DNA of 5,119 bases from Deltaproteobacteria bacterium (lineage in GTDB: Bacteria > Myxococcota_A > UBA9160 > UBA4427). Under the pieces are notes generated by a model. That model was not told the DNA's origin and did no database searches. It saw nothing but the letters and a program-made list of their open reading frames with translations. The stretch covers positions 1-5,119 of the forward strand of contig DRKE01000194.1 in NCBI GenBank assembly GCA_011051925.1, read 5' to 3'. This document shows, piece after piece, positions 1-5,119 of this stretch; position 1 is the stretch's first letter, and every line of letters starts with the position of its first letter. Both the position numbers and the translations under genes were made by a program.

Positions 1-1405
1 CGTGCGCGTGACGACGATTGAGTTCGGCGATTCCGGCCACCACCTGTTCGACGAGAGGGGCATCGCCGGGCAACGTGGGCTGGTCGGCCTCGGGAAGACC
101 GGTCAGTAGCACGAACTCGAGATTCGGATCGGGATTCGAGAGTCGGTGGCGCTCGATCTGATGCAGCAGCTCTTCGACGTCCGACACGCTTCCCAGGAGA
201 CTCGGGATCACGACGGCCGTTCGGCAATCCTTCGGGATCGACTTCCGGAAGTCGAGCTTCGGCAGCACCGTGGGTGGCAGGATCTTCGCGATGACCCAGT
301 GCAGCACGGTGATCGCGAGCATCGTCGAGGGCAGCAGGACGAGCAGCATCGTGAGGAGGGACAGGCCGGGACCCGCTCCCTGTTCCGCCAGGTAGGCGGC
401 GGGAAGAGACAGGAAGGCCAGCGTCAGGAGGGCGAGGGATCCGAGATAGAAGCCCGTCGCATGTCTGCGGAGGAAGCGACGGCCCCACTGGGACCAGGCG
501 ATCCGGTAGCGCAGGGAGCGTTCGAGCCGTTCCCGGCCTTCCGCGATCAACCAGAACCCGACATGGGCCGCACGGGTTCCTTCCCGCGCCCGCCGGGCGA
601 GAGTCAGGACCCGTCGGGAGACGTCCCGCTCGTCGTGATGGGAACGTCTGGCCAGATCCTCGACGGCCCTGCGGTACTGGTTCCGCGTATCGTCGTCCAT
701 CCGGGTATAGGCCGCCGCCGGATCGTGGCGAAGGACGGCGTCGATCGCGCTCGTTTCGTCGATGAATCGGGACCAGGGGATCGCATTGAGGGCGGTGAGG
801 CCCCGGATGCCCCGAGCGACGGATTCGGTCTCGTCGAGTCTCAAGCAGAGCGATTCATCCGCCGGAAACGCGAAGGGCGCGTTGAGTCCCGGGGCAAGGC
901 GTGTCAATGCCGAAACGATCACCTCGAGGCAGCCGAGTCGGAGCATCGTCGGAAGGGCCCAGAGTTCGGCGAGATCGAGTCGCTCGACGCGTTGATAGGC
1001 CGCCACGAAACGCCGGATGGACTCCACCGTCAACTGGAGACTGGTGGCGGAGATGATCCCGCGAGCGAGTTCGTAGACGCGTGGCCAGTGCGCACCGTCG
1101 TCATCCGCCAGCGCGGGCAGGCGCTTGTAGTAGCCGGGCGGCATGTCCTCGCGGATCTGGCGGATGGCCCTTTCGATGACGTAGGTGTTGTCGAGCAGCC
1201 ACTCGGCTGCCTTTTCCGCGTCCGGCTCGCCCGCGAGGAGGGATTGCGCTTCCCCGAACCATTCGGCGAGCGTGGGAAGCGCCACCAGCGACGGGATGTC
1301 GCGGGGGATCTGGTCGGAGAGCGCGTGGAGGCGAGCGAGGGCGCTGGCCTCGGAGATCAGGCCTCTCGGGGTCTCTCGAGAGGATGGATCCGCACTCGTC
1401 ACCAT
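1..1405 (-). CDS. ndvB: Cyclic beta-1,2-glucan synthase (NdvB/ChvB/Cgs family), N-terminal part, 3' end beyond window
   Basis: The family consists of inner-membrane enzymes of about 2800 residues that polymerise glucose from UDP-glucose into cyclic beta-1,2-glucans for the periplasm, through a GT84 transferase module and a C-terminal GH94 phosphorylase-like module. Translating the minus strand from the ATG at 1405-1403 gives 468 codons without a stop, running off the left edge. Family-typical stretches are WLLDNTYVIERAIRQIRED (69-87), PPGYYKRLP (89-97), WALPTMLRLGCLE (149-161), a block from Trp211 to about 254 containing LRHDPAAAYTRMD, and HVGFWLIAEGR (281-291). Two hydrophobic segments follow (about 317-340 and 348-376), then LPKLDF (381-386), AVVIPSLL (397-404), NPDPN (424-428) and FVLLTG, which look like the start of the GT84 module. 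Catalytic residues and GH94 lie outside the window. The start gives a family-like N-terminus 4 bases after the stress protein stop; there is only a weak GAG as ribosome binding site, suggesting coupling. The shorter P. aeruginosa 'NdvB' is a different protein. The family call is from memory of its motifs, not a search. Confidence 0.9.
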   Translation of the reverse strand, partial: MVTSADPSSRETPRGLISEASALARLHALSDQIPRDIPSLVALPTLAEWFGEAQSLLAGEPDAEKAAEWLLDNTYVIERAIRQIREDMPPGYYKRLPALADDDGAHWPRVYELARGIISATSLQLTVESIRRFVAAYQRVERLDLAELWALPTMLRLGCLEVIVSALTRLAPGLNAPFAFPADESLCLRLDETESVARGIRGLTALNAIPWSRFIDETSAIDAVLRHDPAAAYTRMDDDTRNQYRRAVEDLARRSHHDERDVSRRVLTLARRAREGTRAAHVGFWLIAEGRERLERSLRYRIAWSQWGRRFLRRHATGFYLGSLALLTLAFLSLPAAYLAEQGAGPGLSLLTMLLVLLPSTMLAITVLHWVIAKILPPTVLPKLDFRKSIPKDCRTAVVIPSLLGSVSDVEELLHQIERHRLSNPDPNLEFVLLTGLPEADQPTLPGDAPLVEQVVAGIAELNRRHAH

Positions 1406-1409
1406 CGAC

Positions 1410-2432
1410 TCACGAGCTTGCCAGTTGGGGAAGTCGAGCGCGCCTGCGGCTGTGAGTCCGGCCGTGGGATCGCGTGGCCTGGGCCGTGCGGTCGCGGATC
1501 ACGAGGAGGGGCACGGTTGCATGCTCCAGCAGGAAGCCCGCCACGCTGCCGAAGGGCAGTTCGGCGCGGCCGCCGCTGCCATGGCCGGAAAAGACGAGCA
1601 GGTCCACGTGGTCCGCGGCGACGCGACGCAGGATCTCGCTGCGCACGTCTCCATCGACGGTCACCAGGGCGCGAACCTGGATGCCCTCGCTCGCCATGTG
1701 TTTCCGGATCCCCTCGAGATAGACCTGGGCGGCACGGGTGTTGCGATCGATCAGTCGGCGCTCGAGTTCGTGCTCCTCTTCGTCGAGGGGACAGGGGCAG
1801 GAGCGTTCCGGATGAGGGACCACGTGAAGCAGGATCACGTCGGAGCCATGGGTCCGGGCGACTCCGAGGGCGGCGGGCAGGGCGCTTTCCGCGCGTCGCG
1901 ATCCGTCGAGAAGGACGAGAACCCGGCTGTAGGTCACGTCGTGCTTGACGGGTTCCTGGACCGACCATGCCGGGACCAGCAGGACCGACCCCGGGGTGCC
2001 TTCGATCAGCTTTCGCGCCGTGCTGGCGAGGCTCCATTCGGTCCATCCACTCTCGCCATGGCTGCCCAGGACGAGGAGGTCGATCTCGTGGCGTCGGGCC
2101 CAATCCCGGATCTCTTCGGCGGGACGACCCTCGAGGATTTCGCTGCGCACCTCGAGTCCCCCCGCTGCATGCTCGGCTTCGAGGGTGGAGAGGTGCCGCC
2201 GGGCATGGGTCCGCTGCAGCTCCCACTCGAGGGGATCGGTCGGGGTCGCCTCGGCCGTTTCGTGGGGTGTTTCGAGGGCGTGCAGGAGCGTCACGTCCGC
2301 CCCGAAGGCCCGGGCCATGGCGATGGCGTGGGGCACCACGCGGTCGGCGAGGGCCGAGCGATCCAGGCAGACCCCGATGTGGCGGATCAGGGGTGCCGTG
2401 GCTGGGTTCGTTTCGGGGTTGGTTTCGCTCAT
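1410..2432 (-). CDS. Tandem-domain universal stress protein (UspA family)
   Basis: This complete 340-residue protein has two Usp domains (alpha/beta, often ATP-binding), a common tandem arrangement. They are cytoplasmic proteins tied to survival of starvation, low oxygen or other stress; the partner here is unknown. Domain 1 spans about 16-156: strand 1 with Asp24 (HIGVCLDRS), DVTLLHAL (46-53), and a nucleotide loop GSHGESGWTEWSLAST (123-138) in which the last Gly of GX2GX9G(S/T) is Ala136. Domain 2 spans about 168-313: VLVLLDGSRRAESALPAA (171-188), DVILLHVVPHPE (198-209), and the loop SGHGSGGRAELPFGS (282-296), which keeps the final Gly-Ser but has Ser at the first Gly. A CPC motif (Cys212, Cys214) sits between. 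Residues 313-340 form a basic Arg-rich tail outside the fold. The chosen ATG has an ideally spaced GGGAGGG; the frame is open further upstream to 2696, but that extension looks non-coding. The stop lies 4 bases before the glucan synthase ATG. ATP binding is plausible but untested. Confidence 0.95.
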   Translation of the reverse strand: MSETNPETNPATAPLIRHIGVCLDRSALADRVVPHAIAMARAFGADVTLLHALETPHETAEATPTDPLEWELQRTHARRHLSTLEAEHAAGGLEVRSEILEGRPAEEIRDWARRHEIDLLVLGSHGESGWTEWSLASTARKLIEGTPGSVLLVPAWSVQEPVKHDVTYSRVLVLLDGSRRAESALPAALGVARTHGSDVILLHVVPHPERSCPCPLDEEEHELERRLIDRNTRAAQVYLEGIRKHMASEGIQVRALVTVDGDVRSEILRRVAADHVDLLVFSGHGSGGRAELPFGSVAGFLLEHATVPLLVIRDRTAQATRSHGRTHSRRRARLPQLASS

Positions 2433-2438
2433 GGTTGG

Positions 2439-2445
2439 CCCTCCC
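2439..2445 (-). promoter_or_regulatory. Shine-Dalgarno sequence of the universal stress protein gene
   Basis: Reading the minus strand, GGGAGGG is followed by 7 bases and then ATG (2432-2430). This is a near-perfect anti-16S match at good spacing. It decides the start against the longer open frame that begins with an ATG at 2696. It also contrasts with the glucan synthase start at 1405, which has no comparable site. Confidence 0.85.
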
Positions 2446-2548
2446 AGGTCGTCAGGTGCCGGATCGTGTCCGGTCGCGTTCGTCCGTCCGCATTTCCCTT
2501 CTCTTCTTCGCCAATGGATTGCTCGTTCGCCCTCGCGCGTTCCGTAGA

Positions 2549-2566
2549 CTCCGTCCCACGACGGAG
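2549..2566 (-). repeat. Perfect inverted repeat: 7-bp stem, 4-base loop
   Basis: On the minus strand the arms CTCCGTC and GACGGAG flank the loop GTGG. The stem is fully complementary. It lies about 117 bases upstream of the stress protein start and one base from the next hairpin. No T-run follows in either direction, so an ordinary intrinsic terminator is unlikely; it may form in the leader RNA or be an operator-like palindrome. Confidence 0.6.
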
Positions 2567-2567
2567 C

Positions 2568-2600
2568 GACCGCGGCTCGCGCCCGTTTCGGCGCGCGGTC
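2568..2600 (-). repeat. GC-rich bulged inverted repeat: 7-bp outer and 4-bp inner stem
   Basis: Outer arms GACCGCG and CGCGGTC are perfectly complementary. Inside them the arms CGCC and GGCG enclose the loop GAAACG, with a 5-base bulge (CGAGC, minus strand) on one side. An alternative fold pairs CGCGCC with GGCGCG around the same loop. Such pairings arise more easily by chance in GC-rich DNA, but 11 pairs immediately beside a second perfect hairpin is notable. There is no T-run, so a terminator role is not supported. Confidence 0.55.
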
Positions 2601-2713
2601 CGCGACCTCCCCGATGCATCGCCCATGCCATGGACCGAATGGGCCGGCGAACGCCAGGTTCGTTGACAGCGGGAACACGCGTCGCGGATCGAGCAAGAAT
2701 GTCTCGCACCATC

Positions 2714-2737
2714 TCCGATATGTGACATTCCGACATG
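2714..2737. repeat. Imperfect 9-base direct repeat, 15-base period
   Basis: On the plus strand TCCGATATG (2714-2722) recurs as TCCGACATG (2729-2737), with 8 of 9 bases matching. It sits 38-60 bases past the ppsA stop codon, in the upstream region of the stress protein gene. It might be a regulator binding site, but two copies of a short word can be chance, and the 15-base period is not the 10-11 or 21-22 typical of helical phasing. Confidence 0.3.
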
Positions 2738-2774
2738 CTGGGGATCATTGCTCGGCCCCTTGGTTCCCGCCCCC

Positions 2775-5119
2775 TCATGACGCCGACCGTGGCGCGCGAT
2801 CGAGCTGGCGTTCGAGGTCGAGGATCCGCAGCGTCGTCTCGAGCACGCTGTCGGGATTCAGGCTGATCGAATCGATTCCCATCCGGACCAACGCCTCGGC
2901 CATTTCCGGATGGTCGGAGGGAGCCTGGCCGCAGATGCCCGAATGGCGCCCGTTGCGCCGCGCCCCTTCGACGGCGAGGCGGATCATCTCGAGCACGCCG
3001 GGATCCCGTTCGTCGAAATCGAAGGCGACGATCTCGGAGTCCCGATCGACCCCCAGGACGAGCTGGGTGAGATCGTTGGAGCCGATCGAGAAGCCGTCGA
3101 AATGGCGGGCAAAGGCATCGATCTGGATCACGTTGTTGGGGATCTCGCACATGACATGGATCTCGAGACCATTCTCCCCTCTTCGGAGTCCATGCTTCGC
3201 CATCACTTCCAGGACGCGCTCGGCCTCCTCGACGCGGCGACAGAAGGGAATCATGAGTCGGACGTTCGTGAGGCCCATCGTCTCCCGAACGCGTTTCATC
3301 GCTGCACACTCGAGCGCGAAGCCTTCTGCGTAGGCGGGGTGGGCATAGCGGGCGGCGCCACGGAATCCGATCATCGGATTGGCCTCTTCGGGTTCGAACG
3401 CACGGCCCCCGAGCAGCGAGGCGTACTCGTTCGACTTGAAGTCGGAGAGGCGGACGATCACGGGCCTTGGATGGAAGGCCGCGGCGATCGTGCCCACGCC
3501 CTCGGACAGGCGCTCGACGAAAAAGTCCTCGGGGCGGTCGTGGAGTCGGGTGAGGACCTCGATCTCGTGACGTTCTTCGGGATCCTCGACTCGCTCCGGA
3601 TGGAGCAGCGCCATCGGATGGGCCTTGATCGATTCGTTGATGATGAACTCCATCCGGGCGAGGCCGACGCCATCGCTCGGAATGAAGCTCGTCTTGAAGG
3701 CGAGTTCCGGATTGCCGAGGTTCAGCATGATCTTCGTCGCGGGGCGGGGCAGATCGTCGAGATCCGTGCGGTCCACCCGAAAGGGGATCTCGCCATCATA
3801 GACCCTTCCCGTATCGCCTTCGGCACAGGAGACGGTCACCGTCCGTCCGGTCTCCAGGATCCGGGTGGCATCGTCTGCACCGACGACGGCGGGGATCCCC
3901 AGCTCGCGTGCGATGATCGCGGCATGACAGGTCCGTCCGCCCCGGTTGGTGACGACGGCGGCAGCCCGCTTCAGGACGGGCTCCCAGTCCGGCGTGGTCG
4001 TGTCGGCGACGAGGACCTCTCCCGTCTCGAACTCGTCGAGTTGCTCGAGCTCGGTGATGACCCGGACCCGGCCCGTCGCGATGCGGCTGCCGACGGAGCG
4101 ACCGGTCACGAGAATCGGTCCAGTGCCTTCGAGCGAATAGGTTTCGAGAACGTTTCCCTGGCGTCGTGAGGCCACGGTCTCCGGTCGGGCCTGGACGATG
4201 TAGAGGCCGCCGTCGATCCCGTCCTTCGCCCACTCGATGTCCATCGGGCGGGGTTCCCCGGCGCGTTCGCTGTAGTGGTCCTCGATGGCGATCGCGTATC
4301 CCGCCAGTTGCAGGACGTCTTCGTCCCCGATGCAGAAGCGTTCCCTTTCGGCGGGCGTGGTCGGCAGGTTCTGGGTGGTCGCGCCCCGACCCGCCTTGCC
4401 GTAGACCATCTTCAACTGCTTCTCGCCGAGGACGCGGCGCAGTACGGCGCGATGGCCCGCGCGGAAGGTCGGCTTGTGGACGTAGAACTCGTCGGGATCG
4501 ACGGCGCCCTGCACGACGTTCTCCCCGAGTCCCCAGGCGCCGGTCACGAAGACGACGTCCCGAAAGCCCGACTCCGTATCCAGGGTGAACATCACGCCGC
4601 TCGCCGCGAGATCGGAGCGGACCATCTTCATGACGCCGATCGAAAGTGCCACGGCGAAATGATCGAAACCCTGGTCGATCCGGTAGGAGATGGCCCGATC
4701 GAGAAAAAGGGACGCAAAGCAGCGACGACACGCATCGAGCAGCATCTCGTCGCCCCGGACATTGAGAAAGGTTTCGTGTTGGCCCGCGAAGCTCGCCGTG
4801 GGGAGGTCCTCGGCCGTGGCCGAGCTGCGGACAGCCAGGCTGAGGGTCGGACCGTATTCCGCCTGGAGCTCGCGATAGGCCGCGAGGATCTCCTCGCGGA
4901 GCGCTTCGGACAGCCCGGCCTGGTAGACGAGTTCGCGCGCGGCCTCGCCGCGACGCGCGAGTTCCGCGACGTCGCTCTTGTCGAGATCGTCGAGCAGCTC
5001 GTGGAGACGTGGCCACGCGCCGGCTTCGTCGAGCATGTCGCGATAGGCCTGGGCCGTGATCGCGAACCCGTTGGGAACCCGGATCCCCTTGGGCGTCAAC
5101 TCCCGGAACATTTCACCGA
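2775..5119 (-). CDS. ppsA: Phosphoenolpyruvate synthase (pyruvate, water dikinase), N-terminus beyond window
   Basis: The enzyme catalyses ATP + pyruvate + H2O to AMP + PEP + phosphate (EC 2.7.9.2) in the cytoplasm, allowing gluconeogenesis from three-carbon substrates. Numbering from the internal Met at 5111 (778 codons to the TGA), the order is that of the family. First comes the ATP-binding N-terminal domain, with IRVPNGFAITA (10-20) and VRSSATAEDLPTASFAGQ (94-111). Next is the swivelling phosphohistidine domain, with GGRTCHAAIIARELG and catalytic His396 (His421 in E. coli). Last is the PEP/pyruvate-binding TIM barrel, with SIGSNDLTQLVLGVDRDS (675-692) and GICGQAPSDHPEMA, which holds the conserved catalytic Cys727. 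The Met at 5111 is not the true start: the frame continues upstream as Gly-Glu, matching the E. coli SLGEM segment, so about 30 residues are missing and the full length would be near 810. All key residues I looked for are present and no frameshift is seen. Pyruvate phosphate dikinase is less likely, given PpsA-specific C-terminal motifs. Confidence 0.97.
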   Translation of the reverse strand, partial: GEMFRELTPKGIRVPNGFAITAQAYRDMLDEAGAWPRLHELLDDLDKSDVAELARRGEAARELVYQAGLSEALREEILAAYRELQAEYGPTLSLAVRSSATAEDLPTASFAGQHETFLNVRGDEMLLDACRRCFASLFLDRAISYRIDQGFDHFAVALSIGVMKMVRSDLAASGVMFTLDTESGFRDVVFVTGAWGLGENVVQGAVDPDEFYVHKPTFRAGHRAVLRRVLGEKQLKMVYGKAGRGATTQNLPTTPAERERFCIGDEDVLQLAGYAIAIEDHYSERAGEPRPMDIEWAKDGIDGGLYIVQARPETVASRRQGNVLETYSLEGTGPILVTGRSVGSRIATGRVRVITELEQLDEFETGEVLVADTTTPDWEPVLKRAAAVVTNRGGRTCHAAIIARELGIPAVVGADDATRILETGRTVTVSCAEGDTGRVYDGEIPFRVDRTDLDDLPRPATKIMLNLGNPELAFKTSFIPSDGVGLARMEFIINESIKAHPMALLHPERVEDPEERHEIEVLTRLHDRPEDFFVERLSEGVGTIAAAFHPRPVIVRLSDFKSNEYASLLGGRAFEPEEANPMIGFRGAARYAHPAYAEGFALECAAMKRVRETMGLTNVRLMIPFCRRVEEAERVLEVMAKHGLRRGENGLEIHVMCEIPNNVIQIDAFARHFDGFSIGSNDLTQLVLGVDRDSEIVAFDFDERDPGVLEMIRLAVEGARRNGRHSGICGQAPSDHPEMAEALVRMGIDSISLNPDSVLETTLRILDLERQLDRAPRSAS

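Larger units (their letters stand above)
2433..2774. other. Intergenic region between ppsA and the stress protein gene
   Basis: This stretch of 342 bases lies between the ppsA stop codon and the stress protein start. Frames on both strands remain open through parts of it, as expected from GC content, but none gives a recognisable protein. It carries two adjacent hairpins (2549-2566 and 2568-2600), a 9-base imperfect direct repeat (2714-2722 and 2729-2737), and the stress protein Shine-Dalgarno sequence. I could not find a convincing sigma-70 promoter on the minus strand or an intrinsic terminator with a T-run after ppsA. A promoter for the stress protein/glucan synthase pair would most plausibly lie here, possibly read by an alternative sigma factor; that is inference. 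Confidence 0.7.

Noticed and set aside
146..1948. 600-codon plus-strand open reading frame
   Set aside because: It is antisense to both the glucan synthase and the stress protein. Its translation is low-complexity Arg/Gly/Glu/Asp/Pro without any recognisable domain, typical of shadows in GC-rich DNA.
2549..2600. Hairpins as a rho-independent terminator of ppsA
   Set aside because: No run of T follows either stem on either strand, and the hairpins lie about 175 bases past the ppsA stop.
1185..2666. 493-codon plus-strand open reading frame
   Set aside because: It is antisense to the entire stress protein gene and the start of the glucan synthase, with no domain seen.
2663..2668. TTGACA on the plus strand as a -35 box
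   Set aside because: No -10-like hexamer occurs 16-19 bases downstream, and there is no rightward gene for it to serve.
2433..2696. N-terminal extension of the stress protein by 88 codons
   Set aside because: The added residues do not resemble any Usp extension, the region contains hairpins, and a strong Shine-Dalgarno sequence precedes the inner ATG at 2432.
2721..2736. CRP/FNR-type operator around TGTGA
   Set aside because: Only the first half-site is present; the second half (GACAT) does not match TCACA, and no FNR-like TTGAT-N4-ATCAA is seen.
2910..4169. 419-codon plus-strand open reading frame
   Set aside because: It is fully antisense to ppsA, whose catalytic motifs are intact, and has no family signature.
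3796..5016. 406-codon minus-strand frame inside ppsA
   Set aside because: It is an out-of-frame reading of ppsA, strongly Arg-rich with no motifs.
5109..5111. ATG as the true ppsA start
   Set aside because: The preceding codons read Gly-Glu in frame, matching the conserved segment of PpsA before this Met, so the gene continues beyond the right edge.

Overview
The window is GC-rich, clearly above 60% by eye (not counted), and compactly coding. All three genes I can support lie on the minus strand, so transcription runs from right to left. Codons strongly favour G or C at the third position, which produces many long spurious reading frames on both strands. Protein families and base composition suggest a GC-rich Gram-negative bacterium, Proteobacteria or Myxococcota-like in flavour, but the window does not fix the taxon. 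I see no tRNA, rRNA, transposase, integrase or CRISPR array.

Layout from right to left, in the direction of transcription: (1) 5119-2775, phosphoenolpyruvate synthase (PpsA), lacking only about the first 30 residues, which lie beyond the right edge. (2) 2774-2433, a 342-base intergenic region with two adjacent hairpins, an imperfect 9-base direct repeat, and a strong Shine-Dalgarno sequence at its left end. (3) 2432-1410, a complete tandem two-domain universal stress protein of 340 residues. (4) 1405-1 and beyond the left edge, the first 468 codons of a very large cyclic beta-1,2-glucan synthase (NdvB/ChvB/Cgs family). The last frame has no stop codon up to the window edge. I confirmed it by codon-by-codon translation.

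Functionally, PpsA converts pyruvate to PEP at the entry to gluconeogenesis. That pathway can supply the glucose units (as UDP-glucose) that cyclic glucan synthase polymerises into envelope glucans. The stress protein gene ends only 4 bases before the glucan synthase start, so those two are probably co-transcribed and perhaps translationally coupled. ppsA is more likely a separate or partly separate unit because of the 342-base gap. The idea that the stress protein and PpsA belong to one carbon/envelope stress response is inference from neighbourhood. I found no convincing previously undescribed system; the most unusual points are the stress-protein/glucan-synthase junction and the structured leader in the intergenic region.
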